A stretch of 64,000 nucleotides of DNA from Janthinobacterium sp. LM6 (lineage in GTDB: Bacteria; Pseudomonadota; Gammaproteobacteria; Burkholderiales; Burkholderiaceae_D), in contig NZ_CP019510.1 in assembly GCF_002002885.1 (NCBI RefSeq), positions 2,728,001 to 2,792,000 on the forward strand. The letters are read 5' to 3'. Both the position numbers and the translations under genes were made by a program. Positions 1 through 8,079 of this stretch are shown in pieces. The number at the start of each line of letters is the position of its first letter. Positions within the stretch are counted from its first letter, which is position 1. The notes under the pieces were generated by a model that worked only from the letters and a program-made list of their open reading frames with translations, was not told the DNA's origin and did not search any database.

Positions 1-297
1 ATCACCCGCCGCAGCCTGCTGGAAATGGCGAAAGACCTCGGCTATGCGACGGAAGAGCGTAAGTTGTCCGTCCAGCAATGGCGCGACGACATCGCCTCGG
101 GCCGCATGACCGAAGTGTTCGCCTGCGGCACGGCCGCCGTCATCACCCCGGTGGGCGTGGCCAAGGCCAACGGCTTTGAAATGACCATCAACAACAATGA
201 AAACGGCGCCGTCACGCTGGCCCTGCGCGAAGCGCTGCTGGGCTTGCAGCATGGCACGGCCGCAGACACCCACGGCTGGATGCACAAGGTTTGCTGA
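1..297 (+). CDS. ilvE: Branched-chain amino acid aminotransferase, C-terminal part (5' end outside window)
   Basis: Fold-type IV PLP aminotransferase that interconverts branched-chain amino acids and their 2-oxo acids in the cytoplasm. The reading frame is open from base 1, so only the last 98 residues are present. The segment shows the family's C-terminal signature: ITRRSLLEMAKDLGY, then EVFACGTAAVITPVG (the cofactor-phosphate-binding turn), then GAVTLALREALLGLQHG and a DTHGW tail. This tail is typical of the large BCAT subgroup. The catalytic lysine lies upstream of the window. A strong terminator follows 30 bp after the stop, so the gene ends its transcription unit. Confidence 0.88.
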   Translation: MTRRSLLEMAKDLGYATEERKLSVQQWRDDIASGRMTEVFACGTAAVITPVGVAKANGFEMTINNNENGAVTLALREALLGLQHGTAADTHGWMHKVC

Positions 298-327
298 TCA
301 GCTTGCTTGATTGATTGATTGATACCG

Positions 328-354
328 CGCCGGCACCCAGTTGCCGGCGTTTTT
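328..354 (+). terminator. Rho-independent terminator after ilvE
   Basis: Perfect 8-bp stem CGCCGGCA (328-335) / TGCCGGCG (342-349), loop CCCAGT, followed directly by TTTTT (350-354). It separates ilvE from the RNase gene. Confidence 0.85.
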
Positions 355-374
355 ATATTCTGAAAGGGAAACCG

Positions 375-1091
375 ATGCAATTGCGAACTGTCTTGCCGGC
401 GCTGGCCGCCGTTTTCCTCAGCCTGTCGGCAGGTGCCGTCCACGCGGCCGATGCCGCCTGCGCCATTCCCCGCAACGTCAGTTATGTCGACTACGACGTC
501 AAGCCGTCGGACGAGAAAAACACGTGCTACAAGCAAAGCACGAACGTGCCCACCGATTACTTCATGCTGGCGCTGTCGTGGTCGCCAGGCTTTTGCGACA
601 GCCAGCGCCGCCGTGGCGCCGTGTCGAAGAAGGCCGCCTTCCAGTGCGCCGATAGCAACCACTTCGGCTGGATCGTGCATGGCCTGTGGGCGCAGTCGAA
701 CAATCCGGCCAGCTGCGACGACATTTCCGTGACGCCGCCGCGCAAGACGGAGTTGCACCCGCGCTATTGCAAGGGCAATTTGCCGAAGCTGGCGCCGTCC
801 GAGATCCTGCCCTATATGTGCATGCAGCCCGGCGAAGCCTTGCTGCAGGGCGAATGGGAAAAACATGGCGCCTGCGATTTCGATACTGCCAAGCAGTATT
901 TCGAGAAGGAACGCGAGCTGTTCCAGGCCTTGAAGTTGCCGGACTCCACCATGCCGAAAAACGCGCTGTTCCAGTGGATGAAGCAGCATAATCCGCAACT
1001 GAAGGGCCGCTGGCTCGGCTATGAAAAGCACTCGGGCGAGTTGCGCATCTGCTATTCGAAAGATTTCAAGGTCATCGATTGCCAGAAGTAA
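375..1091 (+). CDS. Ribonuclease T2 family protein, secreted
   Basis: Acid-type endoribonuclease expected in the periplasm or outside the cell, cleaving RNA through 2',3'-cyclic intermediates. The ATG at 375 follows a GAAAGGGAA ribosome site and starts a clean signal peptide ending near AVHAAD (about residue 25). Upstream in-frame codons to 315 run through the terminator and are unlikely to be used. The mature part has both catalytic segments: CAS I as FGWIVHGLWAQ (His102) and CAS II as GEWEKHGAC (Glu160, Lys163, His164). Eight or more cysteines suggest disulfides. The usual first histidine of CAS II (HEWxKHG) is Gly159 here. Length of 238 residues is normal for the family. No operon partner is apparent. 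Confidence 0.9.
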   Translation: MQLRTVLPALAAVFLSLSAGAVHAADAACAIPRNVSYVDYDVKPSDEKNTCYKQSTNVPTDYFMLALSWSPGFCDSQRRRGAVSKKAAFQCADSNHFGWIVHGLWAQSNNPASCDDISVTPPRKTELHPRYCKGNLPKLAPSEILPYMCMQPGEALLQGEWEKHGACDFDTAKQYFEKERELFQALKLPDSTMPKNALFQWMKQHNPQLKGRWLGYEKHSGELRICYSKDFKVIDCQK

Positions 1092-1164
1092 GCTGGCCTG
1101 TCCTGCAGGTTTCTTACATACATGTTAGTGTATTGTCCGGATCAGCAAGATGAACAGGTAGTGT

Positions 1165-2580
1165 ATGCAGCAGTCTATGCGGCAGCAAACGCAGGCCGTG
1201 ATGGTGGGCGAGGATGGCTTGCCGCCCGGCGCCCGTGTATGGGCCATGCTGGCGCTGGCCATCGGCGTGGGCATGGCTTCGCTCGATACGGCCATCGCCA
1301 ACACGGCCTTGCCGGCCATCGCCGGCGAGCTGCACACGACGCCGGCCGCTTCCGTCTGGATCGTCAACGTGTATCAGCTGGCCATGGTGGCGACCCTGCT
1401 GCCGTTTTCCGCGCTGGGCGAAATCGCCGGCTACCGGCGCGTGTTTATCTCCGGCATGTTTTTATTTACTTTGGCGTCGCTCGCCTGCGCATTGGCCTGG
1501 TCCTTGCCCTCGCTGGTGGTGGCGCGCTTGTTTCAGGGCGTCGGCGCCAGCGCCATGATGAGCGTCAATACGGCGCTGCTGCGCGCCCTGTACCCTAAAC
1601 ACTTGCTGGGCCGGGCGTTCGGCAACAATGCGCTGGTGGTGGCCGTTGCGTTCGCCATCGGGCCCACGGCCGCCTCGTTGATCCTGGCGACGGCGTCGTG
1701 GCCGTGGCTGTTCGCCATCAATGTGCCGCTGGGCGTGGCCGGCTTTTTCCTGGCCAGCCGCATGCTGCCGGCGACCAAACTTTCCGGGCATACGCTCGAT
1801 GCGCGCACGGCGCTGTACAACGTGGGCGCCTTCGGCTTGCTCATCTTGCTGTTCGGCGACGCGGCCCATCACGCGGCGCTGTCGACCTTGCTGCCGGAAC
1901 TGCTGGCCGTGGTCATCTTTTTTGTCTTGCTGCTGCGCCGCCAGGCGGGGCATGCGGCGCCGATGCTGCCGATCGACCTGTTCCGCCGCCCCCTGTTCTT
2001 GCTGTCGTCGCTGACGGCCATCTGCACGTTTGCCGCGCAGGGGCTGGCCTTCGTCTCGCTGCCATTCTATTTTGAAGTCACCTTGGGCCGTTCACCCGTG
2101 GAAACGGGCTTTTTGATGACGCCGTGGGCCGTGCTGGTGGCCGTGATGGCGCCCGTGGCGGGTCGCCTCAGCGACCGCTATTCGCCGGGCGTGCTGGGCG
2201 GTATCGGCCTGGCGGCGCTGGCGGGCGGCTTGCTGACGCTGGTGTGGATACCGGCGCACCCGAGCGTGTTCGACATCGGCTGGCGCATGGCCTTGTGCGG
2301 CATCGGTTTCGGCTTCTTCCAGGCGCCCAATCTGAAAGCCATCATGGGCAGCGCGCCACCCGAACGGGCCGGCGGGGCCAGCGGCGTGGTGGCCACCTCG
2401 CGCCTGATCGGGCAAGCCACGGGCGCGGCGCTGGTCGCCTACTGCTTCACGGTGTCGGCCAGCCGGGGCACGACGTATGCGCTGTGCCTGGCGGCAGGAT
2501 TCGCCGCCGTGGCCAGCATCGCCAGCTTCTCGCGCCTGGTGGTGGCGCAGCCGGCGTGGCTGACAGGCAAGGGCAGCTAA
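1165..2580 (+). CDS. MFS transporter, DHA2 (14-TM drug:H+ antiporter) type
   Basis: Inner-membrane major facilitator of 471 residues with about 14 hydrophobic segments. The first segment carries the DHA2 signature LDTAIANTALPAIAGEL, and the loop after the second has GEIAGYRRVF (motif A region). GRLSDRYSPG is the second-half equivalent. This is the EmrB/QacA-like architecture, so proton-driven efflux of toxic compounds is the expected role; the substrate cannot be read from sequence. The ATG at 1165 is the first in frame after a weak AGGTAG; ATG codons at 1177 and 1201 are alternatives. The stop lies only 2 bp from the convergent acyl-CoA synthetase gene, with no room for a terminator. Confidence 0.88.
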   Translation: MQQSMRQQTQAVMVGEDGLPPGARVWAMLALAIGVGMASLDTAIANTALPAIAGELHTTPAASVWIVNVYQLAMVATLLPFSALGEIAGYRRVFISGMFLFTLASLACALAWSLPSLVVARLFQGVGASAMMSVNTALLRALYPKHLLGRAFGNNALVVAVAFAIGPTAASLILATASWPWLFAINVPLGVAGFFLASRMLPATKLSGHTLDARTALYNVGAFGLLILLFGDAAHHAALSTLLPELLAVVIFFVLLLRRQAGHAAPMLPIDLFRRPLFLLSSLTAICTFAAQGLAFVSLPFYFEVTLGRSPVETGFLMTPWAVLVAVMAPVAGRLSDRYSPGVLGGIGLAALAGGLLTLVWIPAHPSVFDIGWRMALCGIGFGFFQAPNLKAIMGSAPPERAGGASGVVATSRLIGQATGAALVAYCFTVSASRGTTYALCLAAGFAAVASIASFSRLVVAQPAWLTGKGS

Positions 2581-2582
2581 GC

Positions 2583-4217
2583 CTAGACGTCGATGGCCTT
2601 GTCCGACTGCATGCGCTTGCGCAATTCGAACTTCTGGATCTTGCCCGTCGACGTGCGGGGCAGGGGACCGAAATAAATGGCTTTCGGCACCTTGAAACCG
2701 GCCAGGTTGTTCTTGCAGAAAGCGATCAATTCCGCTTCCGTCACCGTCGCCCCTTCGCGCAGTTCGACGAAGGCGCATGGCGTCTCGCCCCATTTTTCGT
2801 CCGGCTGGGCGATGACGGCGGCGGCCAGCACTTGCGGGTGGTGGTACAGCGCATCTTCCACTTCCACGCTGGAAATGTTTTCACCGCCGGAGATGATGAT
2901 GTCCTTGCTGCGGTCCTTCAGTTTGATATAGCCGTCCGGATACATCACGCCGAGGTCGCCCGTGTGGAACCAGCCGCCCGCAAACGCTTCCTGCGTCGCC
3001 TTTTCATTCTTTAGGTAACCCTTCATGCAGATGTTGCCGCGGAACATGATCTCGCCGATCTGTTCGCCGTCGGCCGCCACGGGTTGCATGGTTTCCGGGT
3101 CGATCACGGCCACGGCGCTTTGCAAGTGGTAGCGCACGCCCTGGCGCGACTTTAAAACGGCGCGTTCTTCCTGCGACAGGGCCGCCCACTCGTCCTGCTC
3201 GGCGCAGATGGCGGCCGGGCCGTACACTTCCGTCAAGCCATACGAATGGATCAAATCAAAGCCCATGGCTTCGATCTTCGCCACCATGGCCGCCGGCGGC
3301 GGCGCGCCAGCCACCATGCCGCGCACGGTCCAATCGATGCCGTCGCGCCAGTTGGCGGGCGCGTTGGCCAGCGCCGCATGGACGATGGGCGCGGCGCAAT
3401 AGTGGGTGATGCGCAATTCGCGCATCAGGTCGAACACGAGCTTGGGTTCGAACTTGCGCAGGCATACGTTGACGCCGGCGCGCGCGGCCACCGTCCACGG
3501 GAAGCACCAGCCGTTGCAGTGGAACATCGGCAAGGTCCATAAATACACGGCATGCTTGGGCATGTCCCACTCTAATATGTTCGACAGGGCGTTCAGGGCC
3601 GCGCCGCGGTGGTGGTAGACGACGCCTTTCGGGTCGCCCGTGGTGCCGGACGTGTAGTTGAGGGCGATGGCGTCCCACTCGTCGGCGGGCGGCTGCCAGT
3701 CGTACTCGGGGTCGCCGCTGGCCAGCAAGGCTTCATAGTCGAGGTCGGCAAATGGTTCCACTTCCGGTCCCAGCACGTCATTGACCTGGATCACGCGCAA
3801 GCCGGGAATCTGCGCCGCCATCTGGCGCGCCAGCTCGGCGAATTCCGTGTCGGCCAGCAAGACTTTCGCCTGGCCGTGGCGCAGCATGAAGGTCAGCGAG
3901 GCCAGGTCGAGGCGGATATTGAGGGCGTTGAGGACGGCGCCGGCCATCGGGACGCCGAAGCTCGCTTCCACCATGGCGGGCGTGTTCGGCAACATCACGG
4001 CGACGGTATCGCCCGTGCCCACGCCCAGCTTGATGAGGCTTGACGCCAGGCGGCGCGTGCGCGCATACGTTTCGCGCCAGGTCTGGCGCACGGCGCCATG
4101 TGCAATTGCCAGGCGATTGCCATATACTGCCGCTGCCCTGGCGATATAGTCGAGCGGGGTGAGGGCGGCGTAGTTGGCGCTGTTTTTGCCGAGGCCGGTA
4201 TTGAAATCAGGTGTCAT
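2583..4217 (-). CDS. AMP-binding acyl-CoA synthetase
   Basis: ATP-dependent acid:CoA ligase of the ANL superfamily, cytoplasmic, activating a fatty or alkanoic acid as acyl-AMP and then acyl-CoA. The 544-residue protein has the P-loop-like YTSGTTGDPKGV, the HSYGLTEVYGP motif, GWFHTGDLGVMYPDGYIKLKDRSKD, and the C-terminal catalytic lysine in PRTSTGKIQKFELRKR. The overall pattern matches the medium-chain / methylthiopropionate (AlkK/DmdB-like) group. Substrate choice is inference. It is transcribed away from a Crp/Fnr-type regulator across a 113-bp region with palindromes, so regulation by that protein is plausible. The ATG is preceded by AGGAGACAAGC on its strand. Confidence 0.9.
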   Translation of the reverse strand: MTPDFNTGLGKNSANYAALTPLDYIARAAAVYGNRLAIAHGAVRQTWRETYARTRRLASSLIKLGVGTGDTVAVMLPNTPAMVEASFGVPMAGAVLNALNIRLDLASLTFMLRHGQAKVLLADTEFAELARQMAAQIPGLRVIQVNDVLGPEVEPFADLDYEALLASGDPEYDWQPPADEWDAIALNYTSGTTGDPKGVVYHHRGAALNALSNILEWDMPKHAVYLWTLPMFHCNGWCFPWTVAARAGVNVCLRKFEPKLVFDLMRELRITHYCAAPIVHAALANAPANWRDGIDWTVRGMVAGAPPPAAMVAKIEAMGFDLIHSYGLTEVYGPAAICAEQDEWAALSQEERAVLKSRQGVRYHLQSAVAVIDPETMQPVAADGEQIGEIMFRGNICMKGYLKNEKATQEAFAGGWFHTGDLGVMYPDGYIKLKDRSKDIIISGGENISSVEVEDALYHHPQVLAAAVIAQPDEKWGETPCAFVELREGATVTEAELIAFCKNNLAGFKVPKAIYFGPLPRTSTGKIQKFELRKRMQSDKAIDV

Positions 4218-4280
4218 GCTTGTCTCCTGTTAAATAAAATTCTATAGCTCCCTGTTTCGGGATTGATGCCGGTTAGCATA

Positions 4281-4317
4281 GCACCGGTGCTGGAAAATCA
4301 CTGTCATCTTAGTGACA
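4281..4317. promoter_or_regulatory. Palindromes between acyl-CoA synthetase and Crp/Fnr genes
   Basis: Two elements lie in the divergent spacer. One is the perfect 10-bp palindrome GCACCGGTGC (4281-4290). The other is TGTCA-TCTTAG-TGACA (4302-4317), with the same 5-N6-5 geometry as CRP sites but different arms (CRP: TGTGA-N6-TCACA). The second ends 13 bp before the regulator's ATG. Binding by the adjacent Crp/Fnr protein is inferred, not shown. Confidence 0.5.
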
Positions 4318-4330
4318 ACTGAAGGATGGA

Positions 4331-5032
4331 ATGGATAGCAACGATACTGTAGAGCGTGCCGTGCCCGAACTCGACAGCCACGACTGGTTCACGGCCCTCG
4401 ATGCGCGGCATCAAGCCCTGTTGCGCGCCGGCAGCGTGCTGCGGCATTACGAGGCGGGCGCCTTCATCACGCGGCGCGGTGAACCGTCGGCGCACTGGAT
4501 CGGCGTGCACACGGGCTTGATCAAGCTGGCCGTCTACAATGCCGACGGGCGCGGCGCCACGTTTTCCGGCGTGCCGGCCGGCGGCTGGTGCGGCGAGGGC
4601 AGCGTGCTCAAGCGCGAACTGCGCCGCTACGACGTGGTGGCCGTGCGCGCGTCGAGCATCCTCCTCGTGCCGGTGGACCTGTTTCACCTGTTGCTGGCCG
4701 AGAGCCTGTCCTTCAATGCCTTCGTCATCCGCCAGCTGAACGAGCGCATGGGGCAATTCATCGCCACCATCCAGAACCAGCGCCTGCTGGCCGTCGACGC
4801 GCAAGTGGCGCAATCCATCGCGCAACTGTTCCACCCCATGTTATATCCGCGCACGTCCAGCGTGCTTGAGCTGTCGCAGGAAGAAATCGGCTTGCTGACG
4901 GGCATTTCGCGCCAGCGCGTGAACCAGGCGCTGGGCCATTTGGCCGAGCTCAAGCTGATCAGCATCGCCTACCAATCCATCCGCGTGGTCGACCTCGACG
5001 GCTTGCGCCGTTACGGCGTGGCGTCGCTGTGA
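4331..5032 (+). CDS. Crp/Fnr family transcriptional regulator
   Basis: Protein of 233 residues with an N-terminal cyclic-nucleotide-binding-like beta-barrel (about residues 15-125; IGVHTGLIKLAVYNADGRG, GGWCGEGSVLKRE), a long dimerisation helix (about 125-160) and a C-terminal winged helix. Its recognition segment is QEEIGLLTGISRQRVNQALGHL. It has no N-terminal four-cysteine cluster, so it is not an FNR-type iron-sulfur sensor. The canonical cAMP-binding arginine/serine set is not obvious, so the ligand is unknown. It diverges from the acyl-CoA synthetase gene and probably controls it and itself through the 5-N6-5 palindrome just upstream. Confidence 0.88.
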   Translation: MDSNDTVERAVPELDSHDWFTALDARHQALLRAGSVLRHYEAGAFITRRGEPSAHWIGVHTGLIKLAVYNADGRGATFSGVPAGGWCGEGSVLKRELRRYDVVAVRASSILLVPVDLFHLLLAESLSFNAFVIRQLNERMGQFIATIQNQRLLAVDAQVAQSIAQLFHPMLYPRTSSVLELSQEEIGLLTGISRQRVNQALGHLAELKLISIAYQSIRVVDLDGLRRYGVASL

Positions 5033-5094
5033 TGACAGACCGGACGCGCGATGTGTGGCATGCTGGCGGCTCGTTCACCAACTTGACCTGACGC

Positions 5095-5688
5095 ATGGCC
5101 CTCGTTTCCGATCACCCCTTGCACTTGCTGGGCTTGCGCTTTCCGCTCCGCCTGCGCGTTACCGTGCGCCAGGGTTTTGTGACTTTGCACAATGAAATCG
5201 CCACCAAGAAACTGGCCAGCGGCGACAGCTTCGTCGTGCCCGCCTTCTTGCGCTTCGCCTGCGACGTGATGCCGGGGCGGGGCAAACCGGCCGTGTTCAC
5301 TCTGGCGCTGGAAGGCGATGAACCCGAAGGCGGCCACGGCGGCGGCAAGCGCTGGAGCCAGGCGCTGGCGCAGCACATCTTTGATACGCCGCAAGGCAAA
5401 TGGACGGCGGCGCGCCTGGCGACCTTGTGGCAAGTGACGCCGCACAAGGCCAGGGCGCGCCTGTTTGCCGAGGGCGAGGCACTGCTCAGTTTAGTGCGCG
5501 AACAGCGCCTGGCGCACGCGCTGCACACGGCGGCGCAAGCGGACGCCGAGGGCGAGCACGGCGAACGCGACCTGGCGCAAGTGGCGGCCGGTTCCGGCTT
5601 TGCCTCGATCCCCGCGTTTTGCGACGCCTGCGTGGACGTGGCGGGCGTGCGTCCCAGCCTGTTCCTGCGCGGCCAGGCGCCCGCATAG
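5095..5688 (+). CDS. AraC-like helix-turn-helix protein (short)
   Basis: Protein of 197 residues. The N-terminal half (LHNEIATKKLASGDSFVVPAFLRF) looks like a small cupin-type sensor. The C-terminal half resembles the AraC/XylS double helix-turn-helix: WTAARLATLWQVTPHKARARLFAEG, then VREQRLAHAL, then DLAQVAAGSGFASIPAFCDAC and GVRPSLF. It is shorter than usual AraC proteins (250-300), and the second helix-turn-helix is divergent, so DNA binding is probable but unproven. It sits 62 bp after the Crp/Fnr gene and 24 bp before the DUF2946 gene; a link to the copper genes downstream is possible. Confidence 0.7.
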   Translation: MALVSDHPLHLLGLRFPLRLRVTVRQGFVTLHNEIATKKLASGDSFVVPAFLRFACDVMPGRGKPAVFTLALEGDEPEGGHGGGKRWSQALAQHIFDTPQGKWTAARLATLWQVTPHKARARLFAEGEALLSLVREQRLAHALHTAAQADAEGEHGERDLAQVAAGSGFASIPAFCDACVDVAGVRPSLFLRGQAPA

Positions 5689-5712
5689 CCAGACTCCGTT
5701 ATAATCGGGGCC

Positions 5713-6111
5713 ATGGGATCATTATTGAAGCGCAAACAGTGGCATATGTGGTTCGCCTGCCTGGCGATACTGCTCAATGCGCTGTCGCCATCCCTGTCGT
5801 ATGCGTTTGCTTCGCTGCACGCCAACGCGAACAATGCCGCCGTCGAGATCTGCTCGGCCAGCGGCGCCGTCTACACGCAAGCGGACCTGGCGCCGGCCGC
5901 CAAGTCCACCACCGATTCCGTGCTGCACCACATCGAGCATTGCCCGTTCTGCATGAGCCATGCGGGCAGCGTTGGCTTGCCGCCGTCCTCATCCTCGCCG
6001 CTGGCCGTCGTCACGGGCCACGACCACTATCCGCCATTGTTTTACCAGGCACCCACAGCGCCGTTCGCATGGCTGGCTGCCAGCCCCCGCGGTCCGCCTG
6101 AACTGGCCTGA
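5713..6111 (+). CDS. DUF2946-type small exported protein
   Basis: Protein of 132 residues with an N-terminal hydrophobic segment (MWFACLAILLNALSPSLSYA) acting as signal peptide or anchor. A central HCPFCMSH motif and further histidines (GHDHY) follow. This pattern fits DUF2946, small proteins often found beside copper and TonB genes. Metal binding by the Cys/His motif is inference. It is followed 83 bp later by the SCO and PCu(A)C copper chaperone genes, which supports a role in copper handling. Confidence 0.72.
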   Translation: MGSLLKRKQWHMWFACLAILLNALSPSLSYAFASLHANANNAAVEICSASGAVYTQADLAPAAKSTTDSVLHHIEHCPFCMSHAGSVGLPPSSSSPLAVVTGHDHYPPLFYQAPTAPFAWLAASPRGPPELA

Positions 6112-6194
6112 ATACCTCTGTTCTGCCTGCCGCCCTGCGGCAGAGTACCTGCGTCCTAACTTGTCTCAACTACGCCCATTGGGCCGGAATTGCC

Positions 6195-6791
6195 ATGAAA
6201 CGTCGTCTTTTCCTTCTCGCCGGCACGGCGGGATTGCTCACGCTTGCCGCTTGCGAACAAGCACCGAAACCCCATTACAACGGCCTCGACCTGACGGGGG
6301 GCGATTACAAGCCCGACTTCAAGTTGAGCGGCCCCGACGGCAAGGTGTACACCCTGGCCGACTTCAAGGGCAAGTATGTGATGGTTTTCTTTGGCTTTAC
6401 GCAATGCCCGGACGTTTGCCCGACGGCCCTGTCGCGCGCGCTGGAAATCCGCCAGAAGCTGGGCGCCGATGGGGATAAACTGCAAGTGATCTTCATCAGC
6501 ATCGACCCCGAGCGCGATACGCCCGAGTTGCTGGGCGAGTACATGCGCGCCTTCGACCCCAGCTTCCTCGGCTTGCGCACGGACCCGCAGGCGACGGCGC
6601 AGACGGCCTTCAATTACAAGGTCTTCTACCGCCGCGTGCCCAGCGGCAGCTCGTACACGATGGACCACACGGCCATCAGCTATGTGCTCGATAACGAGGG
6701 GCGCATGCGCCTGGGCTTGAAGCACCAGTTGACGGGCGACGAGTGCGTGCAGGACATCAAGACCTTGATGAAATCGAAATACACCTTGTAA
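6195..6791 (+). CDS. SCO1/SenC family copper chaperone lipoprotein
   Basis: Thioredoxin-fold protein of 198 residues that delivers copper to, or reduces the cysteines of, the CuA site of cytochrome c oxidase at the periplasmic face. A lipobox LAAC puts the lipidated cysteine at residue 20. The copper-binding CPDVCP motif is intact (Cys71, Cys75), as is the distal His158 in DHTAISYVLD. Length is normal. The next gene, 20 bp downstream, is a PCu(A)C chaperone; these two families act together in CuA loading, so they probably form one transcript. Confidence 0.93.
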   Translation: MKRRLFLLAGTAGLLTLAACEQAPKPHYNGLDLTGGDYKPDFKLSGPDGKVYTLADFKGKYVMVFFGFTQCPDVCPTALSRALEIRQKLGADGDKLQVIFISIDPERDTPELLGEYMRAFDPSFLGLRTDPQATAQTAFNYKVFYRRVPSGSSYTMDHTAISYVLDNEGRMRLGLKHQLTGDECVQDIKTLMKSKYTL

Positions 6792-6811
6792 CTATCACGA
6801 AAGGAATAATC

Positions 6812-7282
6812 ATGACCCACCTGAAAACCCTGCTGGCCGCGGCCCTGACCGTGCTGTCCTTCTCCGCCGTTGCCCAGACTTCCGTGCAAATTACCGACCC
6901 GTGGGTGCGCGCCACCGTGCCGCAGCAAAAAGCCACGGGCGCCTTCATGCAGATCACGGCGCCGAAAGCCATGCGCCTGCTGGAAGTGCGCTCGCCCGTG
7001 GCGGGCGTGGCGGAAATCCACGAAATGAGCATGACGGACAATATGATGCGCATGCGCCAGGTCAAGGAAATCGCCTTGCCGGCCGGCAAAGCCGTCGAAC
7101 TGAAGCCGGGCGGCTACCACGTGATGCTGCTGGAACTCAAAGGACAGGTGAAGGCGGGCGACAAGATTCCGCTGACCCTCGTCGTCGAAGGCGAGGACAA
7201 GCGCCGCGAAACCATCGAAGTCAATGCCGTGGCCCGTCCGCTGGGCACCGCCTCGGCCCCGATGCCGGCGATGAAGCATTAA
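6812..7282 (+). CDS. PCu(A)C periplasmic copper chaperone
   Basis: Protein of 156 residues with a signal peptide cleaved near FSAVAQT (residue 22). The copper-binding pattern of the family is matched exactly: His70-x10-Met81-x21-His103-x-Met105. The protein binds Cu(I) in the periplasm and passes it to cytochrome oxidase, with SCO. The ATG at 6812 is chosen because AAGGA sits 6 bp before it and the signal peptide starts there; an upstream in-frame start at 6743 would lie inside the SCO gene. A strong terminator follows 18 bp after the stop. Confidence 0.93.
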   Translation: MTHLKTLLAAALTVLSFSAVAQTSVQITDPWVRATVPQQKATGAFMQITAPKAMRLLEVRSPVAGVAEIHEMSMTDNMMRMRQVKEIALPAGKAVELKPGGYHVMLLELKGQVKAGDKIPLTLVVEGEDKRRETIEVNAVARPLGTASAPMPAMKH

Positions 7283-7300
7283 GCTGCCGATACGCCCTTG

Positions 7301-7326
7301 AAAAGCCCGGTTCGCCGGGCTTTTTT
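7301..7326 (+). terminator. Terminator of the copper gene cluster
   Basis: AAAAGCCCGG (7301-7310), loop TTCG, CCGGGCTTTT (7315-7324): a 10-bp stem with a stable UUCG tetraloop that runs into six T residues. Confidence 0.92.
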
Positions 7327-7334
7327 ACGTCCGC

Positions 7335-7390
7335 CTGAAAGTTAAACGGCTGTTTGATATAATTCCCCATAATGTTAAACGGTTGTTTAA
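7335..7390 (+). promoter_or_regulatory. Promoter and double operator of the TetR-MFS pair
   Basis: A promoter reads CTGAAA (7335-7340), 17 bp, TATAAT (7358-7363). The spacer is filled by operator A, TTAAAC-GGCT-GTTTGA (7342-7357). Operator B, TTAAAC-GGTT-GTTTAA (7375-7390), is a perfect copy 33 bp downstream (centre to centre), just after the expected start of transcription. The paired 6-4-6 palindromes over a consensus promoter point to autorepression by the TetR protein encoded next. Confidence 0.78.
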
Positions 7391-7404
7391 ACGATGGGAA
7401 TGGC

Positions 7405-8079
7405 ATGAAGCAAGAAACGAGAAGCGACAAGGAAACGGAGCCGGCGCGCGCGCGCATCCTGCAAGTGGCGGTCCAGCTGTTTGCCGACGAAGGCTACCGG
7501 CTCGCGTCCGTGCGCCGGATTTGCGAAGCGGCCCACGTCAACGTGGCGATGGTCAATTATTATTTTCATGGCAAGGAAGAGCTGTACCTGGCGGCCTTCG
7601 ACCATGCGCGCGCGCTGGCGCGTGCCTCGGCTGCTGCCGCGGCGGATGCCGGCCCTGTGGTGGCCGTGGCACCCGTGGAACAGTTGCGCCTGGCGATAGA
7701 AGCGATGGTATTCGACATGCTGCGTCCGGGACCATCTTCGCTGTTCAGCCGCCTGGTGGCGCGCGAACTGATCGAACCGACGGCCGCCATCCACATGCTG
7801 GCAGACCGCGATGTGCGCGCGCACCATGCGCTGTTCACCAGCTTGATCCGTGGCGTGGTGGGGCAGGCCATGCCGGCGGACGTGGTGCAGAAATGCGTGT
7901 TCAGCGTGATCGGCCAGGCCGTGTTCTACGCCCGGTCGCGCATTGTGCATGAATTGGTGGCGCCGGAAATCACCTATGACGAGGCGGGCACCGCCAGCAT
8001 CGCGCAGCATGTCGCCGCGTTCTCGCTGGCGGCCCTCGATGGCTTGCGCCTTCAATATACCGTGCAGGCGGGCGCATGA
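7405..8079 (+). CDS. TetR family transcriptional regulator
   Basis: Repressor of 224 residues from the ATG at 7405. The N-terminal helix-turn-helix is typical: ARILQVAVQLFADEGYRLASVRRICEAAHVNVAMVNYYFHGKEEL written in family order (about residues 15-60). The C-terminal half resembles the CerR/DUF1956 ligand-binding domain. An in-frame ATG at 7372 falls almost on the predicted transcription start and would encode the operator, so a leaderless longer form is possible but less likely. The stop overlaps the start of the MFS gene by 4 bp (ATGA), so the two are translationally coupled. It probably represses the pair until a toxic substrate binds. Confidence 0.9.
   Translation: MKQETRSDKETEPARARILQVAVQLFADEGYRLASVRRICEAAHVNVAMVNYYFHGKEELYLAAFDHARALARASAAAAADAGPVVAVAPVEQLRLAIEAMVFDMLRPGPSSLFSRLVARELIEPTAAIHMLADRDVRAHHALFTSLIRGVVGQAMPADVVQKCVFSVIGQAVFYARSRIVHELVAPEITYDEAGTASIAQHVAAFSLAALDGLRLQYTVQAGA

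Noticed and set aside
305..322. TTGA tandem repeat after ilvE
   Set aside because: Only three to four short copies between the stop codon and the terminator; no sign of function.
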